From Zobellella iuensis (GTDB lineage: Bacteria > Pseudomonadota > Gammaproteobacteria > Enterobacterales > Aeromonadaceae): DNA of 59,217 nucleotides. The notes below the pieces were generated by a model. The model searched no databases. It worked only from the letters and a program-made list of their open reading frames with translations, and had not been told where the DNA came from. A program made the position numbers and the translations under genes. The DNA lies in the NCBI RefSeq assembly GCF_016746085.1, contig NZ_JAERTZ010000020.1, positions 1 to 59,217 on the forward strand, written 5' to 3'. This document shows positions 51,035-58,602 of this stretch, one piece after another (the stretch's first letter is position 1; each line of letters begins with the position of its first letter).

Positions 51035-52220
51035 AGCGGTAGCTCGCCACCCGCTCCTTGAGCCGGGCGACCAGTTGTTCCAGATAACGGGCCAGTTCGC
51101 TGCTCTCGCTCACCCGACTGGCGTTGCCGTCGGCCAGCTCCGCCACCTTCTGGTTGTCGATGGCGATCTGCTCCCCCGCCACGCTCTGGCCGGCGTTGGC
51201 CTCGGCGATCTCCTGCATGCGGCTGAGCGACGACAGCGCCGCCTCCTCGATGGAAGCGAGCGCCACCGCCGCCTCCGCCGCCTGGCGGGCGCTCTGCTTC
51301 GACTTGTCGTCGGCCGCCTCCACCACCTGGGTCAGGTAGCCGGCCTTGTGCTGGACGTCGCCGATCAGGGCATTGATGTCGCTGGTGGCGCTGGTGGTAC
51401 GCTCCGCCAGCTGGCGCACCTCGTCGGCCACCACCGCGAAACCGCGGCCGGCATCCCCGGCCCGGGCCGCTTCGATGGCGGCGTTGAGCGCCAGCAGGTT
51501 GGTGCGCGCCGCTATCTCGGCGATGATGGTGGCGATGGAGCCGATCTTGCGGGAGCCGTCGGCCAGGGCGGCGGCGGCACCGGCGGCCTCGCTCACGTCC
51601 CGGGCCAGGCCGTGCATCGATTGATCCACGGCACTCACCAGGCCGGCGCCCTGGCGTGCCTCGGCCACCGCCATTTCCGCGGCCCGGGCCGCCTCGGCGG
51701 CGCCGTCCCGGGTACCGGCCAGGCTGGTGATCAGCTCTTCCAGGGTGGCGGCGGCCGACACCGTGGTGTCGCGCTGGGCGCGCACCCCTTCCTCGCCGGC
51801 GGCGGCATTGAGCGTCGCCTCCGCCGCCACGCTGTGCAGCTCGTCCGCCGCCCGGCCTAGTTCGATCAGTACGCCAGAAAAGCCCCGTATGGCACCATTC
51901 AGCTGTTCCGATACCGGGGTGAAGTCGTTCTCGCGGGCCGTCGGCAGCCGCGCCGTCAGTCGCCCGCCCCCCAGCTCGGTGGCGAAACCGGCCAGCGCCT
52001 GCAGTCCCCGGCGGTACTGGCGCCACAGCAGCAGGGCCGCCGCCAGGCCCGCCAGCGCCAGCAACACCGCCAGGGCGGCGGAGGTGGCCGACGGCAGCGC
52101 CCAGTACAGCACCAGCCCCAGGGCCGGCCCGCCCCAGGCCGCCACCAGCCAGCGCGCCAGGCTGCCTTGCCGCCCCTGGCTCCGCGTCCCTGCTACAGGG
52201 CGCTCCAGCAACTTGTCCAT
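51027..52220 (-). CDS. Methyl-accepting chemotaxis protein without an obvious sensor domain
   Basis: A 397-residue receptor. Two hydrophobic helices (about 25-45 and 48-66) with practically no loop are followed by a HAMP-like stretch and the signalling domain. The tip reads [21 protein letters not shown], with arginine where most receptors have glutamine (AxQTNLL). AAGGAG precedes the start. Because it lacks a ligand-binding domain, the adjacent membrane NIT-like protein is a good candidate for its sensor. It is first in the three-gene operon. Confidence 0.9.
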   Translation of the reverse strand: MDKLLERPVAGTRSQGRQGSLARWLVAAWGGPALGLVLYWALPSATSAALAVLLALAGLAAALLLWRQYRRGLQALAGFATELGGGRLTARLPTARENDFTPVSEQLNGAIRGFSGVLIELGRAADELHSVAAEATLNAAAGEEGVRAQRDTTVSAAATLEELITSLAGTRDGAAEAARAAEMAVAEARQGAGLVSAVDQSMHGLARDVSEAAGAAAALADGSRKIGSIATIIAEIAARTNLLALNAAIEAARAGDAGRGFAVVADEVRQLAERTTSATSDINALIGDVQHKAGYLTQVVEAADDKSKQSARQAAEAAVALASIEEAALSSLSRMQEIAEANAGQSVAGEQIAIDNQKVAELADGNASRVSESSELARYLEQLVARLKERVASYRYE

Positions 52221-52595
52221 GTCTTCTCCTTAAACCCCGGGCAGCCGCTCGCCACTAATCCCATAGGGGTAATACCATAGAGTTAGTTTGGCTAAGCAAT
52301 AATTGCGCCAGCTCCCGCCAGAAGCCCTGACCCGGCCGGATCAGGGAAAGGAGGGGAGAAACCGGGCCCCGGGCCGGTGCCGAATGCCTCCCCAAGGTGC
52401 GGGGCGCCGGCTCGGCGCCCCGAATAAGTGCAATAAAAGGCCGGCGCCGGCTTCATCACCCCCGGCCGGGCCCGGCAAAACGCCGGCCGGACGCACCATG
52501 GATAACGCGGGACCGCCTGGCTGGCGGTCTTGTCACAAATCTGTCATGGTGACGCTTTACCCTCGGCCAAGGACCCATTTTAGAAGGACATTGCG
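52221..52595. other. 375-base control region upstream of the MCP operon and ugpQ-like gene
   Basis: No gene is supported. It contains the NarL-like dyad at 52256-52271 and a perfect GC hairpin, CGGGGCGCCG-GCT-CGGCGCCCCG (52400-52422). GC-rich CGGCCGG strings extend to about 52495. The hairpin has no T run and may be a dispersed repeat or 5' structure. Confidence 0.5.
52256..52271. promoter_or_regulatory. Possible NarL/NarP-type 7-2-7 site upstream of the MCP operon
   Basis: Read toward the MCP gene, TACCCCT-AT-GGGATTA matches the first TACYYMT heptamer fully and the second at five of seven positions. It lies 36 bases before the MCP start codon. Nitrate control would fit a NIT-domain operon, but one site is weak evidence. 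Confidence 0.3.
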
Positions 52596-53327
52596 ATGAT
52601 CTTGTGCGGACACAGAGGGGTGGCCAGCCTGGCCCCGGAAAACACCCTGGCCGGCCTGCGAAAAGCCGCCGAGCTGGGCCTCTCCTGGGTAGAGATAGAC
52701 GTGCAGCTGACCAAGGACGAGAAGGTGGTGGTGCTCCACGACGAAAAGGTCAACCGCTGCAGCGACGGCAAGGGCAAGCTGCGCAAGTACGACTGGGACC
52801 AACTGCGCAAGCTGGACGCGGGCAGCTGGTTCGACCCGGCCTTCGGGCAGGAGCGCATCCCCCGGCTCAGGGACTACCTGGCCCTGGCCCGGGAGCTCGG
52901 CATCAGGGTCAACGTCGAGCTCAAGGTATACGACAAGGACGACGCCGGCCGGCTGTGCCGCAAGGTCAGCAAGCTGATTGACAAGCACGGGGTCGACAAG
53001 GCCAGCCTGTTGTTCTCCAGCTTCGATCCCGACTGCCTGCGCTATTTGCAGGTGCTGCAGCCGGAGGTACCCCGCGGCCTGCTGGTGGAGCATATCCCCG
53101 ACGACTGGCAGCAGCAGCTGGAGCAGCTCGAGTGCGCCGCCCTGCACTGCAACTACCGCTACCTAAGCCGGGAGCAGGCCGAGGCGGTCAAGGCCGCCGG
53201 CTACCGGCTGCACTGCTACACCGCCAATACCCCGGACAAGGTGAAGGACTTTCCCGCCTGGGGCGTGGACATGCTGTTCACCGACAAGCCCCAGGACTAC
53301 CTGGACGCGGGCTGGCCCGCCGGCTGA
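52596..53327 (+). CDS. Glycerophosphodiester phosphodiesterase, UgpQ-like
   Basis: A 243-residue TIM-barrel enzyme without signal peptide. Active-site motifs are in order: GHRGVASLAPENT (His-Arg and Glu), WVEIDVQLT (Glu-Asp), VVLHDEKVNR (second His), VNVELKV (Glu-Lys) and the C-terminal TDKPQDYL. It splits glycerophosphodiesters to glycerol 3-phosphate and an alcohol in the cytoplasm. AGAAGGA precedes the ATG. It converges on the LysR gene. Confidence 0.92.
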   Translation: MILCGHRGVASLAPENTLAGLRKAAELGLSWVEIDVQLTKDEKVVVLHDEKVNRCSDGKGKLRKYDWDQLRKLDAGSWFDPAFGQERIPRLRDYLALARELGIRVNVELKVYDKDDAGRLCRKVSKLIDKHGVDKASLLFSSFDPDCLRYLQVLQPEVPRGLLVEHIPDDWQQQLEQLECAALHCNYRYLSREQAEAVKAAGYRLHCYTANTPDKVKDFPAWGVDMLFTDKPQDYLDAGWPAG

Positions 53328-53369
53328 TATTGAACACGGGGCGGCGGCCCTGGCCGCCGCCCTCGGGTT

Positions 53370-54266
53370 TCAGGGTTTCGACCATTTATCCAGCAGGATG
53401 TTGATAAAGAGATCCGCCGCCGGGGTGATGCTGGTATGGGTTCGCCTGACCACCCCGATCACCCGTTTGATCGAGGCCCCCCGCAACGGCCGGCAGGTGA
53501 GCATGGAGCTGTCGTTGCTCGGCATCGCCAGTCGCGGTATCACCGCTATCCCCAGCCCCATTTCCACCAGCCCCAGCGACGTCGACAGGTGCTGCACCTC
53601 GTAAAAGCCGTTCAGCCTGACATTGCTTTCCACCAGGGCGCTGTCCAGCAGGGTTCGGTTGCCGCTGTCCTTGCTGACGGTGATGAGCTTGTGGGGCTCC
53701 ATGTCCGCCCAGCCGATGTCCTGCTGTTGCGCCAGGGGATGATCCCGCCGAATGCAGACCACGAAGGGATCGTCCAGCAGGTGGGTAAAGCTGACTTCCG
53801 GATACTGGGCAATCGCCATGTTGATACCGAAATCCGCGTCCCCGCGGATCACGCACTCCAGCCCTTCATTGGCGCTAACGTCGAGGATCTTGATGCGAAT
53901 ACCGGGGTAAAGCTGGTTAAACTCGCGGATCACGCCGGGTAAGAAATAGAAGGCCGCGGTCGGTATGCAGGCGATAGTGACCTTGCCTTTCTGGTGGGTG
54001 GCCATTTCCTTGATGCCCAGCACCGACAGCTCGAAATCCTCCAGCATGCGGCGCGCCTTGGGCAGGAATTCCCGCCCGGCCGGGGTCAGCCAGGTCTTGC
54101 GGGTGGTGCGCTCGAACAAGGGCGTGCCCAGTATCGCCTCCAGCCGCTGCATGCGCCGGCTCAAGGCCGGCTGGGACAGGTGCACGAATTCCGCCGCCTC
54201 ATGGAAGTTGCCGCTCTCGGCCACCCGGATAAAGATCGCCAGGTCCTTGAATTCAATCTGGTGCAT
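53370..54266 (-). CDS. LysR-type regulator of the adjacent tricarboxylate module
   Basis: A 298-residue LysR protein. The helix-turn-helix is FIRVAESGNFHEAAEFVHLS then QPALSRRMQRLEAILG. The effector domain begins at about residue 93 (GKVTIACIPTAAFYFLP). It is divergent from the PrpF-family isomerase gene with 109 bases between, which contain a TTTGCAT-TTG-ATGCAAA dyad of the LysR-box type. It most likely activates the isomerase-Tct genes in response to their substrate and represses itself. Confidence 0.9.
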   Translation of the reverse strand: MHQIEFKDLAIFIRVAESGNFHEAAEFVHLSQPALSRRMQRLEAILGTPLFERTTRKTWLTPAGREFLPKARRMLEDFELSVLGIKEMATHQKGKVTIACIPTAAFYFLPGVIREFNQLYPGIRIKILDVSANEGLECVIRGDADFGINMAIAQYPEVSFTHLLDDPFVVCIRRDHPLAQQQDIGWADMEPHKLITVSKDSGNRTLLDSALVESNVRLNGFYEVQHLSTSLGLVEMGLGIAVIPRLAMPSNDSSMLTCRPLRGASIKRVIGVVRRTHTSITPAADLFINILLDKWSKP

Positions 54267-54305
54267 AGGCTATTAATGCAAATAACAAATCAATAACCTA
54301 TTTTC

Positions 54306-54322
54306 TTTGCATTTGATGCAAA
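54306..54322. promoter_or_regulatory. LysR-type operator between regulator and isomerase genes
   Basis: TTTGCAT-TTG-ATGCAAA is a perfect 7-bp dyad containing the T-N11-A pattern. A further half site, ATGCAAAT, lies at 54276-54283, 40 bases away, giving the usual recognition-plus-activation layout. Confidence 0.6.
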
Positions 54323-54375
54323 TGTCAAAACTGTGACAACCTCCCCTCCAAGAAAGCAACCTGTGGGAAACAACC

Positions 54376-55434
54376 ATGTCACAATCCATTTCCTGTATCA
54401 TCATGCGCGGCGGCACCTCCCGGGGGCCCTACCTCAAGCTCAGCGAGCTGCCCGCGAACCGTGATGATTGCGCCCTGATGCTGCAGAAGATCATGGGCTC
54501 TGGCCATGAACTGCAGCTGGACGGTATCGGCGGCGGCAACAGCCTGACCAGCAAGGTTGCCATGGTCGGACTCTCCACCGACCCCGCCGCCGACGTGGAT
54601 TACCTCTTCGCCCAAGTAGGAGTCAAAGAGCACAGCGTGGATTTTTCCCCCAATTGCGGCAACATGCTGGCAGGCGTGGCCCCCTTCGCCATCGAAACCG
54701 GCCTGGTGGCCGCCGGCTCACCCGTCACCCAGGTGCGGATCCGCAACCTCAACACCAACAAGATCATTCACGCCCAGGTGGCGACGCCGAACGGCAAGAT
54801 CAGCTACGAAGGCGATGCCCTGATCAGCGGCGCCCCCAACCCGGCGGCGCCGATCAAGCTGACCTTTCTGGATGTACAGGGAGCCAAGACCGGCCGGCTG
54901 TTTCCCACCGGCCGGGTCACGGATACCATCGACGGTATCACCGTTACCTGTATCGATGCCGCCACCCCCTGCGTATTGATCCGGGCCCTGGATTTGGGCA
55001 AGACCGGTTATGAATCCCCCGCCGAACTCGACCAGGATAGGGTGCTGCTGGCCAGGATCGAGCACATCCGTCGCCAGGCCGGACAACTGATGGGCATGGG
55101 CGACGTCAGCAACCAGGTGATCCCCAAGCCGGTGTTGCTGGCTCCCGCCCGCCATGGCGGTGATATCCACGCCCGCTATTTCGTGCCCCACAGCTGCCAC
55201 AAGGCACTGGCGGTGACCGGCAGTATCGCCATCGCCACCGCCTGTGGCATCGAAGGCTCCGTCGCCTCGGGGCTGACGCCCGCTTCCGCGGCGGCCACCA
55301 TCAGCATCGAGCACCCCTCGGGCATGCTGGAGCTGGAAATCAACAAGAGCGATAACGATGAGCACAGCATTACCGCCGTGTCCCTTATCCGCACGGCCCG
55401 CAAGATACTGAGCGGCACCATTTTTCTACCCTGA
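54376..55434 (+). CDS. PrpF/GalD-family isomerase (aconitate or 4-oxalomesaconate type)
   Basis: A 352-residue protein of the PrpF superfamily, with the diaminopimelate-epimerase fold. It opens with IIMRGGTSRGPYLKLSELP. VDFSPNCGNMLAGVAPFAIE carries one catalytic cysteine, and the second lobe has FVPHSCHKALAVTGSIAIAT with the other. Known members isomerise 2-methylaconitate (PrpF) or 4-oxalomesaconate (GalD). The neighbours are a tricarboxylate transporter and acnB, and no aromatic-acid or methylcitrate genes are present. I therefore infer a cis/trans-aconitate-like substrate, with moderate doubt. Confidence 0.85.
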   Translation: MSQSISCIIMRGGTSRGPYLKLSELPANRDDCALMLQKIMGSGHELQLDGIGGGNSLTSKVAMVGLSTDPAADVDYLFAQVGVKEHSVDFSPNCGNMLAGVAPFAIETGLVAAGSPVTQVRIRNLNTNKIIHAQVATPNGKISYEGDALISGAPNPAAPIKLTFLDVQGAKTGRLFPTGRVTDTIDGITVTCIDAATPCVLIRALDLGKTGYESPAELDQDRVLLARIEHIRRQAGQLMGMGDVSNQVIPKPVLLAPARHGGDIHARYFVPHSCHKALAVTGSIAIATACGIEGSVASGLTPASAAATISIEHPSGMLELEINKSDNDEHSITAVSLIRTARKILSGTIFLP

Positions 55435-55483
55435 ATAATGTGGCCATCACTCACCAGGCAAACTCACCATAGGAAGGTCAATC

Positions 55484-56563
55484 ATGAAAAAACTGAAGAT
55501 GTTATTGAGTGCCACCCTGCTGGCCGGCACCTGCACCCTCTCGGCACCCTTACTGGCGCAAGCCCTGCCCTCGACCATCAACTGGACCATCCCCTTCGGG
55601 GTCGGCGGCGGCACCGACGTCTGGGCCCGCTTCATGTCGCCCCACCTGACCAAACAGCTGCCCGGCTCGCCGACCCTGGTGATCAAAAACGTACCCGGCG
55701 GCGGCTCCATCACCGGCACCAACCTGTTCTACATGCGGGCAAGAAGCAACGGCAGCGAGATGCTGGGCATTTCCGCCTCCACCCTCTATCCCTATATGCT
55801 GGGTGATTCCCGGGTTCGCTACGACTTCGATAAATGGACCCCGATCATGGCCTCCCCCACCGGCGGCGTGGTCTATATCCAGCCCGGTCTCGGGGTCAGC
55901 ACCGGCAAGGATCTGGGCAAGCTGGCCGGCGTGACCCTGCCCTTTGCCGCCCAGGGGCCCACCCAGCTGGAGCTGCCGGTAATGCTGGCGCTCGACCTGC
56001 TCGGCCTGGATCTGCGACCGGTATTCGGCATGACCAGCCGGGGCGAAGGCCGGCTGGCGTTCGAACGGGGCGAGGCCAAGATCGACTTCCAGACCACGTC
56101 CGCCTATATCAACTCGGTCACCGACCTGGTGAACGGTAACAAGGCGGTGCCCCTGTTCTCTCTCGGCATCATCAACGACGAAGGCCAGGTGATCCGCGAC
56201 CCGGCCTTCCCGGATATCCCGACCTTCGAGGAGGTCTATAAGGAATACAGGGGCGAAGAGCCAAAAGGCATGCAGTACGACGCCTACCACAAGTTTCTGA
56301 CCGCCGGTTTTGCCCTGCAGAAAGTGCTGCTGGTGCCCAAGGACATTCCCGCGCCCATGAAACAGGAGCTGCTGCTGGCGGTGGATCGCATGGTCGAGGA
56401 TGAAGCCTTCCAACGGGATGCGGTCGAGCAGATAGGCCCCTATCAGAACCTGATCGGCGCCGTGGTGGAAGTGCACCTCAAGCAGGCGGTGAACATGACG
56501 CCGGAGCTGCAAGCCTGGGTCAAGGACTGGTTGAAGTCCAAATTCAATGTGTCGGTGGAATAA
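55484..56563 (+). CDS. tctC: TctC-family tricarboxylate-binding periplasmic protein
   Basis: A 359-residue binding protein with a signal peptide ending near LLAQALP. The Bug/TctC family features follow: INWTIPFGVGGGTDVWARF near the start of the mature domain, IKNVPGGGSITGTNLFYM, and the second lobe with TDLVNGNKAVPLFSLGI. It captures a carboxylate for the TctA/B permease. It is somewhat longer than the usual 320-330 residues, mainly from an insertion around FEEVYKEYRGEEPKGMQY. It lies between the isomerase and permease genes. Confidence 0.9.
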   Translation: MKKLKMLLSATLLAGTCTLSAPLLAQALPSTINWTIPFGVGGGTDVWARFMSPHLTKQLPGSPTLVIKNVPGGGSITGTNLFYMRARSNGSEMLGISASTLYPYMLGDSRVRYDFDKWTPIMASPTGGVVYIQPGLGVSTGKDLGKLAGVTLPFAAQGPTQLELPVMLALDLLGLDLRPVFGMTSRGEGRLAFERGEAKIDFQTTSAYINSVTDLVNGNKAVPLFSLGIINDEGQVIRDPAFPDIPTFEEVYKEYRGEEPKGMQYDAYHKFLTAGFALQKVLLVPKDIPAPMKQELLLAVDRMVEDEAFQRDAVEQIGPYQNLIGAVVEVHLKQAVNMTPELQAWVKDWLKSKFNVSVE

Positions 56564-56596
56564 GCCGGCCTGATCCGGCCGCAAGGAGCTAACTTC

Positions 56597-58552
56597 ATGA
56601 ACGAATTACTGGCAGCACTGGGCCAGATCCTCACCGTCGTGCACCTCAGTTATCTGGTGCTGGGGGTGGTGATCGGCCTGATTATCGGGATCATTCCCGG
56701 CCTGGGCGGTATCGCTGGCATGTCCCTGCTGCTTCCCTTCCTCTATGGCATGGAGCCGTCCGTCGGCCTGGGCATGCTGATGGGGCTGGTCGCGGTGGTG
56801 CCCACCGGCGATACCTTCACCTCGGTACTGATGGGCATTCCCGGCTCCAGCGCTTCCCAGGCCACGGTCATGGACGGTTTTCCCCTCGCCAAGCAGGGCC
56901 AGGCGGCCCGCGCCCTCTCCGCCGCCTTCACCTCCTCGCTGATCGGTGGGGTGGCGGGGGCCATCATCCTCAGCGGCTTTATCATAGTGGCGCGGCCGTT
57001 GGTGCTGTCGTTTTCCTCGGCGGAGCTGTTCATGCTCACCCTGCTGGGGCTGAGCGTGGTCGCCGCCCTTTCCGGCGGCAGCCTGTTCAAGGGATTGGCC
57101 GCCTGTGGCGTCGGCCTGCTGGTGGGCACCATAGGCGCGGCCCCGGCCACCGGGGAGTTCCGCATGACCCTGGGCATCGACTATCTGTACGACGGCATCC
57201 CCCTGGTGGTGGTGGGACTGGGCATCTTCGCCCTGCCCGAAATCATCGAGCTGCTGATCCGCAACAAGTCCATCTCCGGCAAGGGCAACAGCCTCGGCAG
57301 CGGCTGGGGGCAGGGCGTGCGCGACGTGTTCAGGAACCTGCCGCTGGTGGGCAAATGCTCGGTGTTCGGCAGCCTGGTCGGCGCCATCCCCGGCCTGGCC
57401 GGCTCTGTGGTGGACTGGATGACCTACGGCTTCGCCATGCAGTCGAGCAAGGACAAATCCAGCTTCGGCAAGGGAGACATACGTGGTGTCATCGCCCCCG
57501 AGTCCGCCAACAACGCCTGCGCCAGCGGCAGCATGATCCCCACGCTGCTGTTCGGGGTGCCCGGCTCGGGCACGGCGGCGGTGTTCCTCGGCGGCATGCT
57601 GCTGCTCGGCATCCAGCCCGGTATCTCCATGGTGGGCTCCAACCTGAGCCTGACCTACACCATCGTCTGGTCCCTGGCCCTGGCCAATATCCTCGGCGCC
57701 CTGCTCTGCCTGGGGCTGGCCTCGCCGGTGGCCATGCTCACCCGGATCCCGTTCTCGCGCATGGCCCCGGTGCTGCTCACCCTGATCCTGTTCGCCGCCT
57801 ACCAGGCCACCCAGAGCCTGGGCGACTTCGTGGTGCTGGCCGTCATCGCCACCCTGGGGATCTTGCTGAAAAGCGCCAACTGGTCGCGCCCGGCCTTCCT
57901 GATCGGCTTCGTGCTGGCGGCCGGCGCCGAGAACTACTTCTTCCAGAGCATCCAGTTCTACGGTTACGGCTGGATGCAGCGCCCCGGTGTGCTGATCATC
58001 GCCGGCCTGATCCTGCTCAGCATCATAGTGCCCTTGATCCGCAAGCGTCTGGCAGCCAGGTCGCAGCCACAGGAAGACTCACAGGAACAGCCGGCCCGCG
58101 CGCCGCTGAACCGGCTGGACGGTGCCATCATCGCCCTGCTGCTCGTCGTCTGCGCCCTCGCCCTGTTCGATGTGTGGGGACGGTCAGAGCTGACCCGGGC
58201 CTTCCCGCTGTTCGCCATCCTGCTCACCGCCGGCTCGGCCCTGGCGCTGGTCTTCGGTTCGCGCCGACGTGCAGCCGAACCCGGCACCGGCAGCCAGCGG
58301 GTTGGCCGTGAGCTGCTCTACATCAGCCTGTTCCTCGGCGTTGCCCTGCTCTATTTCACCCTGGGCTTTATCAGCACCTCGGTGATCTTCACCCTGCTGT
58401 TCCTGCGCCTGTTCGCCGGCTCCCGCTGGCGACTGTCGGGCACGGTGGCGGCGGGACAGCTGCTGTTCCTGGTGGGCATCGGCAAGGCCATGAGCATCGA
58501 CTACCCCGCCGGCCTGCTGGACCCCTACCTGCTGAGCCTGATCAACCTGTAA
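56597..58552 (+). CDS. tctA: Fused TctA-TctB tricarboxylate transporter permease
   Basis: A 651-residue membrane protein. Residues 1 to about 495 are TctA, with GLIIGIIPGLGGIAGMSLLL, TFTSVLMGIPGSSASQATVM and the second repeat IPTLLFGVPGSGTAAVFLGG. After a charged linker (about 495-515), the last ~135 residues are a TctB-like four-helix unit. TctA and TctB are usually separate, so the fusion is worth noting. Together with TctC it forms a secondary transporter for a citrate-like acid. It is followed by a hairpin and acnB. Confidence 0.9.
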   Translation: MNELLAALGQILTVVHLSYLVLGVVIGLIIGIIPGLGGIAGMSLLLPFLYGMEPSVGLGMLMGLVAVVPTGDTFTSVLMGIPGSSASQATVMDGFPLAKQGQAARALSAAFTSSLIGGVAGAIILSGFIIVARPLVLSFSSAELFMLTLLGLSVVAALSGGSLFKGLAACGVGLLVGTIGAAPATGEFRMTLGIDYLYDGIPLVVVGLGIFALPEIIELLIRNKSISGKGNSLGSGWGQGVRDVFRNLPLVGKCSVFGSLVGAIPGLAGSVVDWMTYGFAMQSSKDKSSFGKGDIRGVIAPESANNACASGSMIPTLLFGVPGSGTAAVFLGGMLLLGIQPGISMVGSNLSLTYTIVWSLALANILGALLCLGLASPVAMLTRIPFSRMAPVLLTLILFAAYQATQSLGDFVVLAVIATLGILLKSANWSRPAFLIGFVLAAGAENYFFQSIQFYGYGWMQRPGVLIIAGLILLSIIVPLIRKRLAARSQPQEDSQEQPARAPLNRLDGAIIALLLVVCALALFDVWGRSELTRAFPLFAILLTAGSALALVFGSRRRAAEPGTGSQRVGRELLYISLFLGVALLYFTLGFISTSVIFTLLFLRLFAGSRWRLSGTVAAGQLLFLVGIGKAMSIDYPAGLLDPYLLSLINL

Positions 58553-58556
58553 CCCT

Positions 58557-58584
58557 GGCGGGGCTCCCCGAGCCCCGCCTTATT
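58557..58584 (+). terminator. Hairpin between tctA-tctB and acnB
   Basis: GGCGGGGCTC-CCC-GAGCCCCGCC, a perfect 10-bp stem with a 3-base loop, followed by TTATT. The T tract is short, so termination may be partial. It ends 24 bases before the acnB start codon, leaving either read-through or an acnB promoter further upstream inside the tct gene. Confidence 0.6.
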
Positions 58585-58602
58585 CAACAAAAGGACCTCA
58601 TC

